DNA of 64,000 nt from Microbacterium sp. RU33B (GCF_900155915.1 NZ_FTPO01000001.1:62001-126000); one strand, 5' to 3'. Positions 7,394 to 16,274 are shown, numbered from the stretch's first letter. Notes: a model not told the origin generated them from the letters alone. Program-made: numbers and translations.

Positions 7394-8428
7394 TCAGTTC
7401 GCGCTGCGCGTGGACTGGCGCACGATGAGGTGGGTCGGCAGGGGAGGAGCCTCGGTCACGCTGTCGGGCTCCTCGACGGCGACGAGCACCTTCTGCATCA
7501 TCTGCTCGCCGAGCCCCGCGAAGTCCTGTCGCACGGTCGTGAGCGGCGGGTACAGGAACCCCGCCTCGGGCACGTCGTCGAATCCCACGACGCTGACGTC
7601 TTCGGGAATGCGGAGTCCGCGCTCCCGGAACGCGGAGAGCAGGCCGATGGCGGTGTGGTCGTTCGCGGCGAACACCGCCGTGCCGGGCTCTATGTCGAGC
7701 TGGGAGCCGATGCGGTAGCCGCCGGCGGGGGTCCAGTCGCCGATCATCGGCTCCACCGCCTCGAGCCGGTGCGCAGCGAGCTCGTCCCGCCATCCGCGCA
7801 CGCGCTCCAGCGCATCGGGTGCGCGCAGCGGACCCGCGACGTGGAGGATCCTCTCGTGGCCGAGCTCGGCGAGGTGGCGCACGGCCGACCGCGCACCCCG
7901 GTACTGGTCGATCGAGACGATGGACGGGCTGCGCCGGGATGTCGACGCCGAGGCCACCACCGGAACGCTCAGATCGAGTCCGCGCACGATCTCCAGCACG
8001 TCGACGTCGACGACGATCAGCACGATGGCGTCGACGCGCTGGCGGAGCAGCCCTTCCACGACGCCCCGCACGCCGGCCGGATCGGTGTCGAGCCCGCTGA
8101 CGGTGTCGACGTTGTAGCGGGCGGTGCGGGCAGCGAAGTTGAAGTGCATCGCGATCGACGTGGGGCCGAAGTCCGAGACGCCGGGCGTCATCAGGCCGAT
8201 CGTGCGGGTGCGTCGGGTGACCAGTGCCCGGGCCGCGGGCGACGGGCTGTAGCGGAGCTGCGCGATGGCGTGCTCGACGCGCGCGCGGGTGGCGGGTCGC
8301 ACGTTCGGCAGGTCGTTGATGACGCGCGACACCGTCTGGTGGGAGACGCCGGCGAGGCGCGCGACGTCGAAGATGTTGGCCGCTCGCGTCGTCCCGTCGT
8401 CGGCGGTGACGCCCCCCTGCTCACTCAT
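7394..8428 (-). CDS. LacI-family regulator of the sugar transporter operon
   Basis: A 344-aa repressor with an N-terminal helix-turn-helix (IFDVARLAGVSHQTVSRVIN) and hinge (YSPSPAARALVTRR). A periplasmic-binding-protein-like sensor domain follows, ending in VVGFDDVPEAGFLYPPLTTV. Its ATG overlaps the end of the upstream ATPase gene by 8 bp, making it the last gene of the importer operon. The recognition helix differs from that of the second LacI gene (16288-17292) by only one residue (SHQTVSRVIN against SAQTVSRVIN), so the two probably bind very similar operators, such as the TGT...ACA sites upstream of the importer and the kinase gene. Confidence 0.92.
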   Translation of the reverse strand: MSEQGGVTADDGTTRAANIFDVARLAGVSHQTVSRVINDLPNVRPATRARVEHAIAQLRYSPSPAARALVTRRTRTIGLMTPGVSDFGPTSIAMHFNFAARTARYNVDTVSGLDTDPAGVRGVVEGLLRQRVDAIVLIVVDVDVLEIVRGLDLSVPVVASASTSRRSPSIVSIDQYRGARSAVRHLAELGHERILHVAGPLRAPDALERVRGWRDELAAHRLEAVEPMIGDWTPAGGYRIGSQLDIEPGTAVFAANDHTAIGLLSAFRERGLRIPEDVSVVGFDDVPEAGFLYPPLTTVRQDFAGLGEQMMQKVLVAVEEPDSVTEAPPLPTHLIVRQSTRSAN

Positions 8429-9941
8429 CGATCTCATCGGGCTGTGCGACGAGGGCCAGGAGAGAGTCGACGGTGAGATCGTCCGCGCCGAGCACGTCGA
8501 CGACGCGGTTGTCGCGGAGGATCGCCACCCGGTGGGAAACCCGGAGGACCTCTTCGAGCTCGGCGGAGATGAAGACCACCGACAGCCCGTTGCTCGCCAT
8601 CTCTCCCACGAGGTTCTGGATCTCGACCTTCGCGCCGACGTCGATCCCGCGCGTGGGCTCGTCGAGGAGGAGCAGGCGCGGCGACAGGGCGAGGAGCCGC
8701 GCGAGCAGCACCTTCTGCTGATTCCCCCCGGAGAGCGTGCCCGCCGGGCGATCGAGATCGGACGGACGGATGTCGAGGGCCTCCACCCAGCTGGCCGCGA
8801 GCTCGCGTCGGCGGGCGGCGGGGATCAGGCGCGTCACACCCTTGTCGGCCTGGAGGGCGAGGGTGATGTTGTCGAGCACGCTGAGGTCGCTGATGATCCC
8901 CTCCGCGCGCCGGTTCTCCGACGAGTACACCACGCCGAGGGACATCCCTGCCCGAGGGCTGCGCGGAGACACGTCCCTGCCCGAGATCCGCAGCACACCG
9001 CTGTCGAGCCTGTCGATCCCCGAGAGTGCTCGTGCCAGCTCGGTGCGCCCCGATCCGAGCAGTCCGGCGACGCCCAGGACGTCGCCGTCGAAGAGCTCGA
9101 CATCCGCGCCGACGATCCCCGGAGACACCGTCACGCCCTGCGCGCTGAGGAACGCGTCGCGGGCGTCGAGGTCGGGTTCGGATGCGCGGCTCGGCGAGGT
9201 CAACGCCGTCGCACGCCGGCCGAGCATGGCCTGCACGAGGTCGATCCGGAGGAGCTCACGGGTCAGGTACTCGCCCACGAACCGCCCGTCGCGCAGCACC
9301 GTCACCCGGTCGCAGAGCTCGTACACCTGATCGAGGAAGTGCGACACGAACAGGATCGCGACACCGCGCTGCGCGAGGTCGCGCACGACGCGGAAAAGCT
9401 CGGCGACCTCGTCGAGATCGAGGCTCGACGTCGGCTCGTCCAGCACGAGCACCCGCACATCCGTGGAGATCGCTCGGGCGATCGCGACGAGCTGCTGCAC
9501 GGCGAGCGAGTGCGTGCCGAGGAGAGAGGACGGGTCGATCTCGAGGCCGAGGTCGGCCAGGAGTGCGCGGGAGTCCGTCCGCATCCGCCGCCAGTCGATG
9601 CCGCCGAAGCGGCGCGGCTCGCGCCCGAGCCAGATGTTCTCCGCGACCGAGAGGTTGGGGAGGAGGTCGATCTCCTGGTAGACGGTGCTGATGCCCGCCG
9701 CCTGGGCGGCGTGCGGAGAGCCGAACCGCACCGGTTCGCCGTCGAGGCTCAGCACACCCTCGTCGAGGGGGAGGGCTCCGGTGACGGCCTTGATCAGCGT
9801 GGACTTGCCGGCCCCGTTCTCGCCCATGAGCGAGTGGACCTCGCCGGGGAACAGACGGAAGTCGACCCCGTCGAGCACCGCGTCGGCGCCGAATCGCACC
9901 GTCGCGCCGGTGAGCTCCAAGAGCGGCCGGGCCCTGTCCAT
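8421..9941 (-). CDS. Sugar ABC transporter ATPase, second copy (YtfR-like)
   Basis: A duplicated-domain ATPase of about 506 aa of the RbsA/MglA/YtfR type. The first domain has Walker A GENGAGKST, signature THSLAVQQLVAIARA and Walker B VLVLDEPTSSLD. The second has the degenerate Walker A GLLGSGRTEL typical of this family, signature TLSGGNQQKVLLARLL and Walker B LLLLDEPTRGID. One such protein is normally enough for a transporter, yet this operon also encodes another at 12065-13606. The ATG at 9941 was chosen because a GATAAT box lies 6 bases upstream; an upstream ATG at 9974 is the alternative. It sits between the second permease and the LacI gene. Confidence 0.9.
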   Translation of the reverse strand: MDRARPLLELTGATVRFGADAVLDGVDFRLFPGEVHSLMGENGAGKSTLIKAVTGALPLDEGVLSLDGEPVRFGSPHAAQAAGISTVYQEIDLLPNLSVAENIWLGREPRRFGGIDWRRMRTDSRALLADLGLEIDPSSLLGTHSLAVQQLVAIARAISTDVRVLVLDEPTSSLDLDEVAELFRVVRDLAQRGVAILFVSHFLDQVYELCDRVTVLRDGRFVGEYLTRELLRIDLVQAMLGRRATALTSPSRASEPDLDARDAFLSAQGVTVSPGIVGADVELFDGDVLGVAGLLGSGRTELARALSGIDRLDSGVLRISGRDVSPRSPRAGMSLGVVYSSENRRAEGIISDLSVLDNITLALQADKGVTRLIPAARRRELAASWVEALDIRPSDLDRPAGTLSGGNQQKVLLARLLALSPRLLLLDEPTRGIDVGAKVEIQNLVGEMASNGLSVVFISAELEEVLRVSHRVAILRDNRVVDVLGADDLTVDSLLALVAQPDEIDE

Positions 9942-9947
9942 CCCGTC

Positions 9948-9953
9948 ATTATC
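9948..9953 (-). promoter_or_regulatory. Internal -10 box, leaderless promoter
   Basis: GATAAT on the minus strand, one base from the TATAAT consensus, ends 6 bases before the ATG at 9941. It would let the second ATPase and the LacI gene be transcribed apart from the rest of the importer operon. Confidence 0.45.
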
Positions 9954-9999
9954 CTGCCTGCCGTGCCCGATCATGCGCGGCCCGCCCCCACGTCCTCCG

Positions 10000-11025
10000 C
10001 TATGTCCTCCGCCGCGACGACCGGGCGACGATCAGACGCTGGACGATGATGAACAGCAGCAGCAGGATGCCGATGATGATCTGCGTCCAGGACTGCTCGG
10101 CGCCCATGAACGAGATGATCTTCTTGATCGTGCCGTACACCAGCACGCCGACCAGCGAGCCCAGCACATACCCGACCCCGCCCGTGAGGAGCGTGCCGCC
10201 GATCACGACCGCGGCGATCGCGTCGAGCTCGGTGCCGATGCCGTTGCGGGGGTAGCCGGCACCGGAGTAGGCCGTGAGGAGCAGGCCGGCGAGACCGCCG
10301 CAGACGCCGCTGATGACGTACACCGCGATCTTGGTGCGGGCGACGTTGAGACCCATGAGCCGTGCCGACTGCTCCCCGCCCCCGACGGCGTACACGGTGC
10401 GACCGAAGCGGGTCCAGTGCAGCACGTACACGGCGACGGCGACGACGAGGAGCGCGATGATCCCGGTGGGCGTGATGTACCAGTCGCCGACGGTGATGCG
10501 GGTGCGCTGCAGCCAGAGCACGGCGGGGTCTTCGACCCGGATCGAGGACAGGCTCACGACGAACGCGAGCCCGCGCGCCAGGAACAGCCCGGCCAGGGAT
10601 GCGATGAAGGGCTGCACGCTGAAGTACTGCACGAGCACGCCGATGAGCAGGCCGATGAGACCACCGCCGATGAGCATGATCGGGATGACCAGGTACGCCG
10701 GCAGACCCTGCGAGAGCAGACTCGCGCACAGGATGCCGGTGAACGCCATGACCGATCCGACCGAGAGGTCGATGCCACCCGTGAGGATCACGAACGTCAT
10801 GCCGACGGCGAGGACGACGAGGTAGGCGTTGTCGAGCAGCAGAGCGGAGAGATTGCGGCCCGTGACGAAGTTGCCGAACTGCACCTGCGCGCCGATGAGC
10901 AGGACGATGAGGATGGCGATCGCGGCGAAGGTCGGCATGAGCGATGCGCGGCGGCTCATGAAGATGCCGTAGCGGGCTCCGAGCCCGGACGGCGCGACCG
11001 AGGTCGCCTGAGTGCTCGTGGTCAT
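10000..11025 (-). CDS. yjfF: Sugar ABC transporter permease (YjfF-like)
   Basis: A 341-aa membrane permease of the branched-chain-amino-acid/ribose (BPD_transp_2) type. The signature LAVGMTFVILTGGIDLSVGS is followed by many hydrophobic helices and the family motif AVVIGGTLLTGGVGYVLGSL. It pairs with the permease encoded just upstream. The ATG overlaps that gene's stop (ATGA, 11022-11025). By homology of the binding protein, the complex should import a furanose sugar such as galactofuranose or L-arabinose, and the arabinose genes nearby support this. Confidence 0.88.
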   Translation of the reverse strand: MTTSTQATSVAPSGLGARYGIFMSRRASLMPTFAAIAILIVLLIGAQVQFGNFVTGRNLSALLLDNAYLVVLAVGMTFVILTGGIDLSVGSVMAFTGILCASLLSQGLPAYLVIPIMLIGGGLIGLLIGVLVQYFSVQPFIASLAGLFLARGLAFVVSLSSIRVEDPAVLWLQRTRITVGDWYITPTGIIALLVVAVAVYVLHWTRFGRTVYAVGGGEQSARLMGLNVARTKIAVYVISGVCGGLAGLLLTAYSGAGYPRNGIGTELDAIAAVVIGGTLLTGGVGYVLGSLVGVLVYGTIKKIISFMGAEQSWTQIIIGILLLLFIIVQRLIVARSSRRRT

Positions 11026-12068
11026 CGTGCCACCCCCGCCGCGCTCGTGGAATCGGTGTGCGATCGGGTGCGCGAGCGCAGCGTGTGTCTGACCCATCTG
11101 TGCAGCTGCGGCGACTGCACGACGACCACGACCACGACGACGATGGCGAAGAAGACGGGGCTCTGCGCCGGCGGGACCCCGAGGAAGAGGATCGTCATCT
11201 CGAGCGTCTGGATCGTGAGGACGCCGATGACCGTCCCGGCGATCGTGAACTTCCCGCCCATGAGCGACGTTCCCCCCAGCACGACCGCGAGGATCGCGTA
11301 CAGCTCGATGAACTGACCGGTCGCGTTCGCGTCGGCCGCCCGGATGTTGGCGCTGTAGATGATGCCGGCGATGCCGGCGAGAAGGCCGCTCGACAGGTAC
11401 GCGCTGAAGACGATGCCGCGTGAGCGCACGCCGGCGAGCCGGCTGGCTTCGGGGTTGATGCCGACGGCCTCGGTGAGGACCCCCAGCGCGGTGCGGCGCT
11501 CGAGCAGGGCGACAATCGCGATGGCCAGGAGCGAGATCAGGAAGGCGACGGGCAGGAACACGAGGTATCCGGAGGCGATGAACGAATACGGCGCGCTGTT
11601 GACGGTCGTGATGAAGCCGTCGGTGATCAGCAGCGCGACTCCGCGGCCCGCGAGCATGAGCACGAGCGTCGCGATGATCGGCTGGATGCCGCAGACGGCG
11701 ACGAGGAATCCGTTCCATGCCCCGAGGATCAGCGCCACGCCGAGCGCCACCACCAGCGCCACCAGCACCGTGCCGACGTCGTCGGGATCGGCGGAGCCGC
11801 CGATGATCGTGAGTGCGACGGCCCCCGAGACGGCCATGATCGCGCCGACGGACAGGTCGATCCCGCGGGTCGCGATGACGATCGTCATGCCGAGGGCGAC
11901 GAGCATGAGCGGTGCGCTGTTGCGGAGGATGTCGATCAGCGCCCCGTAGAGCTGGCCGTCCCGCACGGTGACGGCGATGAACTGGGGCCGGGCGATCGTG
12001 TTGACCACGATCAGCGTCAGCAGGGCCACGACGGGCCAGAAGAGCCGGTGCTTCACGAGCTTCTTCAT
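11022..12068 (-). CDS. ytfT: Sugar ABC transporter permease (YtfT-like)
   Basis: A 348-aa permease, partner of the YjfF-like subunit. Motifs: LVALGMTIVIATRGIDLSVG, QPIIATLVLMLAGRGVALLI and AILAVVLGGTSLMGGKFTIA, with about nine hydrophobic helices. One helix, near residue 320, is an unusually long valine run (VVVVVVVVV). A cytoplasmic tail rich in R, S and T follows. It overlaps the upstream ATPase gene by 4 bp (ATGA, 12065-12068), so translation is coupled. Confidence 0.88.
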   Translation of the reverse strand: MKKLVKHRLFWPVVALLTLIVVNTIARPQFIAVTVRDGQLYGALIDILRNSAPLMLVALGMTIVIATRGIDLSVGAIMAVSGAVALTIIGGSADPDDVGTVLVALVVALGVALILGAWNGFLVAVCGIQPIIATLVLMLAGRGVALLITDGFITTVNSAPYSFIASGYLVFLPVAFLISLLAIAIVALLERRTALGVLTEAVGINPEASRLAGVRSRGIVFSAYLSSGLLAGIAGIIYSANIRAADANATGQFIELYAILAVVLGGTSLMGGKFTIAGTVIGVLTIQTLEMTILFLGVPPAQSPVFFAIVVVVVVVVQSPQLHRWVRHTLRSRTRSHTDSTSAAGVAR

Positions 12069-13606
12069 GCTGCGCTGCCTTCCGCCTTGTTGGCGATGTA
12101 GTCGATGAGACCGTCCAGGTCGACGTCGCGTGCCTCGAGCTCGCCGATGGATCGACGATCTCGCATCACGACGACGCGTTGGGCGAGCCGGAGCACTTCC
12201 TCCAGCTCGGACGAGATGAACACGACCGACAGCCCCGCGGCGCTCAGCTCGGCCACCTTGCGCTGGATGTCGGCCTTCGCGCCGACGTCGATGCCTCGAG
12301 TCGGCTCGTCGAGGATCAGCAGTTCGGGCGCGGTGGCGAGCCAGCGCCCCAGCAGCACCTTCTGCTGATTGCCCCCCGACAGGTTTCCCGCGATCGCGTC
12401 GGGGTCGGCGGGACGGATGCCGAGCGCCTCGATGTATTCCGACACGACCGCATCCTGCTCGCTGCGGCTCACCTTTCGCAAGGCGCCGCGGCGGGCCTGG
12501 ATGCCGAGCACGATGTTCTCCGCCACCGACAGGTCGGCGATGATCCCCTCCGCGCGACGATTCTCCGACGAGAACGCGACGCGGCGGTCTATCGCGTGGC
12601 GGGGGGACGAGACCTTGGCGGCGACTCCGGAGAGCTCGATCTGGCCGGAATCGGCCCGGTCGGCGCCGTAGACGAGCCGCACCAGCTCGGTGCGACCGGA
12701 GCCCAGGAGCCCGGCGATGCCGACGACCTCGCCCTCGAACACCGTGAGGTCGGCGGGTTCGAGCACGCCGCGCCGCCCGATGCCGGTGGCGCGCAGCGTC
12801 GGAACACCGGAGCGGTCGATCTCGCGTTCGGACATCGTGGCCAGAGCGTCGAGCTCGTCGAGCTCGCGCCCGATCATGCGGGAGACGAGCTCGCCGCGCG
12901 GCAGGTCGGCGACGGGATACTCACCGATGAGCTTGCCGTTGCGCAGCACCGTGATCCGATCGGAGATCTCGTACACCTGGTCGAGGAAGTGGCTGACGAA
13001 CAGGATCGCGACGCCCTTGTCGCGTAGATCGCGGATCACCGCGAAGAGCTGCTCGACTTCGTCGCGGTCGAGGCTCGAGGTCGGCTCGTCGAGGATCAGC
13101 ACCTTCGCGTCGAGCACCATCGCCCGGCTGATGGCGACCAGCTGCTGCAGGGCGATGGAGTGGCTCGCGAGCACGGACCGGGTGTCGAGGCTCTGGCCGA
13201 GGCTCTCCATGTGCGCTGCGGCGGCGCGATGGGTCGCCTTCCAGTCGATGAGAGGACCTCGTCGCACCTCGTGCCCGAGCATGATGTTCTCTCCGACGGA
13301 GAGGTTGGTGCACAGGTTGACCTCTTGGTAGACGGTCGAGATCCCGGCATCCTGCGCGTCGGCTGTCGTGCTGAAGACGCGCGGCTCGCCCGCGACCACG
13401 ATCTCGCCCTCGTCGACGGCGTAGACGCCGGTGAGGGCCTTGATGAGCGTGGACTTGCCCGCTCCGTTCTCGCCCATGAGGGCGTGGACCTCTCCGGGGC
13501 GGAGCGCGAAGTCGATCCCGTCGAGGGCGAGCACCCCGGGGAAGCGGATGGTGATGCCGGTCATGGCGACGACCGGTGCGAGCGTGACTGCGGTGTCCGC
13601 GGACAT
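12065..13606 (-). CDS. ytfR: Sugar ABC transporter ATPase, first copy (YtfR-like)
   Basis: A 513-aa ATPase with two nucleotide-binding domains. NBD1 has Walker A GENGAGKST, signature SHSIALQQLVAISRAM and Walker B VLILDEPTSSLD. NBD2 has a degenerate Walker A (GLLGSGRTEL), signature NLSGGNQQKVLLGRWL and Walker B LLILDEPTRGID. It is encoded directly after the binding protein and before the permeases, the position of ytfR in E. coli. The ATG at 13606 (MSADTAV) is preferred; an in-frame upstream ATG at 13642 lies inside a strong hairpin and has no ribosome binding site. Confidence 0.9.
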   Translation of the reverse strand: MSADTAVTLAPVVAMTGITIRFPGVLALDGIDFALRPGEVHALMGENGAGKSTLIKALTGVYAVDEGEIVVAGEPRVFSTTADAQDAGISTVYQEVNLCTNLSVGENIMLGHEVRRGPLIDWKATHRAAAAHMESLGQSLDTRSVLASHSIALQQLVAISRAMVLDAKVLILDEPTSSLDRDEVEQLFAVIRDLRDKGVAILFVSHFLDQVYEISDRITVLRNGKLIGEYPVADLPRGELVSRMIGRELDELDALATMSEREIDRSGVPTLRATGIGRRGVLEPADLTVFEGEVVGIAGLLGSGRTELVRLVYGADRADSGQIELSGVAAKVSSPRHAIDRRVAFSSENRRAEGIIADLSVAENIVLGIQARRGALRKVSRSEQDAVVSEYIEALGIRPADPDAIAGNLSGGNQQKVLLGRWLATAPELLILDEPTRGIDVGAKADIQRKVAELSAAGLSVVFISSELEEVLRLAQRVVVMRDRRSIGELEARDVDLDGLIDYIANKAEGSAA

Positions 13607-13637
13607 GGGTTTCGTGGCCTTTCCCACTCGTTGTCGG

Positions 13638-13675
13638 CGCATCCGCCGGAGGCTCGATCGCCTCCGGCGGATGCG
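13638..13675. terminator. Strong hairpin between binding protein and ATPase genes
   Basis: Perfect 15-bp stem (CGCATCCGCCGGAGG) with an 8-base loop at 13653-13660. No T-run follows on the minus strand, so it is less a full terminator than a 3'-stabilising or partial-termination element that would leave more binding-protein mRNA than transporter mRNA. Confidence 0.65.
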
Positions 13676-13713
13676 TGGCGACCCGTCGCCCGAAGGGACG
13701 GTTCGCGGACGAC

Positions 13714-14709
13714 TCAGTACAGTCGCTCGTCGATGACCTTCGCGGCCTCTTCGGGCGTGAAGCTGAGGTCGGTGACGAAGTAAGTCTTCTCGACCGTCTC
13801 GCCCGCGAGGACGTCCTTCACGATGCCGGCCGCCAGTTCACCCAGCAGCGGGTTGCACTCCACGATGAAGTTGATCTTGTTGTCGATCAGCGCCAGCATG
13901 CCGTCCTTCACCGCGTCGATCGAGATGATCTTGATGTCTTCGCCCGGCTTCGCGCCGGCCGCTTCGATCGCCTCGATGGCGCCGAGCGCCATGTCATCGT
14001 TGTGCGCGTACACGAGGTCGATGCCGTCGACGCCGTACTTCTGGAGGAAGCCCTCCATCACGGTCTTTCCGCCGTCACGGGTGAAGTCGCCGGTCTGCGA
14101 GTCGATCTTCTTGATCGAGGTCCCCTCGACCGCTTCATCGAAGCCCTCGGCGCGGTCGTTGGCCGGAGCCGAGCCGGTCGTTCCCTCGAGCACGACCATG
14201 TTGGTCTCGGTGTCGCCGAAGTTCTCGGCGGCCCACTCGCCGGCCATGACTCCCTCGTTGCGGAAGTCCAGCCCGACCCAGCTCGCGTAGAGATCGTCGG
14301 GGGCCGAGACCGTGCGGTCTTCGAGCACGACCGGGATGCCGGCGTCCTTCGCCTCCTGGAGCACGTCGTCCCACCCGTCCGAGACGATGGGTGCGATCAC
14401 GATCGCGTCGACGCCCTGGTTGATGAAGTCGCGCACGGCGGCGATCTGGGCGGCCGGGTCGTTGTCGGCCGCGTTGAAGATGAGGTCGAAGCCGTTCTCC
14501 GCGGAGAACGCCTCCTTCATCGATGCGGTGTTGGCCGAGCGCCAGCCCGACTCCGACCCCGTCTGGGCGAACCCGACGGTGATGGTGTCGCTGCCGGAGT
14601 CGCCCCCGCCCGAGTCGCCGCCGGCATCCGTCGAGCCTGCGCAGCCGGTCGCGGTGAGAGCAATGGCTCCCAGGACGGCGAAACCGGCGAGAAGCGTCTT
14701 CTTGTTCAC
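13714..14709 (-). CDS. ytfQ: Sugar ABC transporter substrate-binding lipoprotein (YtfQ-like)
   Basis: A 331-aa binding protein. It has a lipoprotein signal (LGAIALTATGC, cysteine at about residue 23), then a Gly/Ser/Asp linker and a type-I periplasmic-binding fold. The blocks VGFAQTGSESGWRSA, AAVRDFINQGVDAIVIAPIV, SQTGDFTRDGGKTVMEGF and VYAHNDDMALGAIEAIEAAG closely follow E. coli YtfQ, the galactofuranose-binding protein. Anchored outside the membrane, it would deliver a furanose sugar to the permeases encoded downstream. The GTG start has GAGGAGG about 9 bases upstream. Two LacI-type operators lie in its promoter region. Confidence 0.92.
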   Translation of the reverse strand: MNKKTLLAGFAVLGAIALTATGCAGSTDAGGDSGGGDSGSDTITVGFAQTGSESGWRSANTASMKEAFSAENGFDLIFNAADNDPAAQIAAVRDFINQGVDAIVIAPIVSDGWDDVLQEAKDAGIPVVLEDRTVSAPDDLYASWVGLDFRNEGVMAGEWAAENFGDTETNMVVLEGTTGSAPANDRAEGFDEAVEGTSIKKIDSQTGDFTRDGGKTVMEGFLQKYGVDGIDLVYAHNDDMALGAIEAIEAAGAKPGEDIKIISIDAVKDGMLALIDNKINFIVECNPLLGELAAGIVKDVLAGETVEKTYFVTDLSFTPEEAAKVIDERLY

Positions 14710-14787
14710 TTCAGAACCTCCTCGTTCTGGTCCGGCAGCACCGCCGGAGACCGTGGTCGCGGGCTGGAATGTCTGTCCGCGACTGAA

Positions 14788-14801
14788 TGTTAGCCCTCAC
14801 A
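14788..14801. promoter_or_regulatory. LacI-type operator, ytfQ promoter site 1
   Basis: TGTTAGCCCTCACA matches the araB-side palindrome at 10 of 14 positions. It overlaps a minus-strand -10 box TAACAT (14787-14792), the same arrangement as at 17323-17337. A possible -35 (TTGCGC, 14812-14817) lies 19 bp upstream of that -10. Confidence 0.6.
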
Positions 14802-14819
14802 TTCGGTATCCGCGCAACT

Positions 14820-14833
14820 TGTGAGCGGTAACA
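14820..14833. promoter_or_regulatory. LacI-type operator, ytfQ promoter site 2
   Basis: TGTGAGCGGTAACA matches the araB-side palindrome at 12 of 14 positions. It is centred 32 bp, about three helical turns, from site 1. A further inverted GTTACCG half-site lies at 14852-14858. Confidence 0.65.
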
Positions 14834-14900
14834 TTTGCGTAACAGGCGGACGTTACCGCCCACCGACTTGAATGTGGAAAGCGGGCGGCTGCAGACGATA

Positions 14901-14914
14901 TGTGAGGGATCACA
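14901..14914. promoter_or_regulatory. LacI-type operator, site 3
   Basis: TGTGAGGGATCACA has perfect TGTGA/TCACA arms and the same 14-bp TGT...ACA frame as sites 1 and 2. It lies 36 bp ahead of the divergent gene at 14950 and could serve either direction. Confidence 0.5.
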
Positions 14915-14949
14915 TCCCGCCGACGACAGTGCCGGGTATCCTCGACCGC

Positions 14950-15348
14950 GTGAGCACGAGTCCTGATGACGCCACCGCCGGACTCCTCCGGACTCTCGTC
15001 GACACGATGGACGGACCTGTCGTCGACCGGGAGGGGTGGGAGTCGTTCGCCCTCATCCTGGAGTTCCCCGACGGCGCGTTCAACGAAGCGCACGGCTACG
15101 TCTACTCGCCCGACGGCGTGATCTCGGCCGTGGCGTGCGACCCGTGGCTCGTCGCTCCGGCGGTGAAGGCCTACACCGACGGCTGCTACCCGGTCGGTGA
15201 CGCGCTGCCGCGCAAGATCCTCGTGCAGTTCGACCGGGCGACGGGTCGGTACATGACGACCTTCGAAGAGACCGATGAGGCGCGGTGGAAGGCGACTCCG
15301 CGCACCTTCCGGGAGCTTCGCGAGGAGCTGCGCCCGACGTTCGACTGA
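14950..15348 (+). CDS. Conserved hypothetical protein, YezG-like
   Basis: A 132-aa cytoplasmic protein with no recognised catalytic motif. The pattern of blocks WESFALILEF, YVYSPDGVISAVACDPWL, LPRKILVQFDRATGRYMTTF and RWKATPRTFRELREELRP loosely resembles YezG/DUF600-type proteins, some of which are toxin immunity factors. No toxin gene is nearby, so I do not call it one. The GTG at 14950 fits the start of the conserved part; the ribosome binding site is weak. It lies divergent to ytfQ with LacI operators between, and is convergent with the SDR gene 10 bp further on. Confidence 0.6.
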   Translation: MSTSPDDATAGLLRTLVDTMDGPVVDREGWESFALILEFPDGAFNEAHGYVYSPDGVISAVACDPWLVAPAVKAYTDGCYPVGDALPRKILVQFDRATGRYMTTFEETDEARWKATPRTFRELREELRPTFD

Positions 15349-15358
15349 AGCCGGGTGC

Positions 15359-16204
15359 TCACACGTGGTCGCGCCACGAGTGCTTCGGCTCGTAGCCCAG
15401 CAGGCGCCGGGCCTTGTCGATCGCGAGAAGGCTCTCGTGGTCGGAGAACGCCCGGGCGTGCGGGGTGTCGGGGAAGACCTCCGCGACGAGCTCGGCGTTC
15501 GTGCGCGTCATGACAGAGTCGGCGGCGGCGATGATGAATCGGTCGAACCCGGCCGGCGCCACCTCGAGGGCGCGTTCGATCGCCTGCGCGCCGTCGCGGG
15601 CGTCGATGTAGGCCCAGAGGTTCCACTTGCGCCGGCGGGCATCGGCGTCGTACGACGGGAACTCGGCGTAGTCCTCGGGCACCATGACGTTCGAGAAGCG
15701 CAGGGCGGTGATCGCCAGGTCGGGGTGCCAGCGCACGAGTTCGATCGCCAACTGCTCCTCGAGGTGCTTGACCAGCGAGTACACCGACTCGGGCCGGGCC
15801 GGGTAGTCCTCGTCGACGGGGATGTAGGGCGGCGGCACGTCGAACGGCAGCCCCAGCACGGTCTCGCTCGATGCGTAGACGATCTTGCGGATGCCGAGCC
15901 GCACCGCGGCGTGGAACACGTTGAACGTCGCGGTCATGTTGTTGTGGAAGGTGGCGACGTCGCTGCGGATGCCCGGGGCCGGAATGGCTCCGAGGTGCAC
16001 GACCGCATCGACCCCGCTGTGGGTGTCTCCCACGCCGCCGAACGCGTCGATCACCTGGCCGTAGTCGGTCAGGTCGACCTGCACGAAGTCGGGGGCGCGG
16101 GTGCCTACGACATCCATGCCGACGACCTCGTGCCCGGAGGCGCGGAGTTCACGGGCGACGACGGTGCCGAGCTTGCCGGTGGAGCCTGTCAGAGCGATGC
16201 GCAT
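15359..16204 (-). CDS. NAD(P)-dependent sugar epimerase/dehydrogenase (extended SDR)
   Basis: A 281-aa extended short-chain dehydrogenase/reductase. The N-terminal Rossmann motif is TGSTGKLGTVVAREL, and the catalytic pair is in SVYSLVKHLEEQ (YxxxK) with SSETVLG supplying the serine. It is close to the nucleotide-sugar epimerase / uronate dehydrogenase group; WNLWAYIDARDGAQAIERAL is typical of that group. Its position between the importer and the arabinose genes suggests it acts on a sugar or sugar acid brought in by them, but the substrate is not determined. The start is fixed because the Rossmann motif begins at residue 6. Confidence 0.8.
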   Translation of the reverse strand: MRIALTGSTGKLGTVVARELRASGHEVVGMDVVGTRAPDFVQVDLTDYGQVIDAFGGVGDTHSGVDAVVHLGAIPAPGIRSDVATFHNNMTATFNVFHAAVRLGIRKIVYASSETVLGLPFDVPPPYIPVDEDYPARPESVYSLVKHLEEQLAIELVRWHPDLAITALRFSNVMVPEDYAEFPSYDADARRRKWNLWAYIDARDGAQAIERALEVAPAGFDRFIIAAADSVMTRTNAELVAEVFPDTPHARAFSDHESLLAIDKARRLLGYEPKHSWRDHV

Positions 16205-16274
16205 GCCTCCAGCCTGGCATCATCCGCGGACATGCGGGGTGCGATGCGGCCATTCGGAGCGCGCGCCCGGCGGA

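Noticed and set aside
14901..14914. CRP-type site (TGTGA...TCACA)
   Set aside because: The arms are separated by 4 bases, not 6, and the site fits the 14-bp LacI frame of its neighbours better.
14950..15348. Immunity protein of a toxin system
   Set aside because: The resemblance to YezG is weak and no toxin or secretion gene is adjacent.
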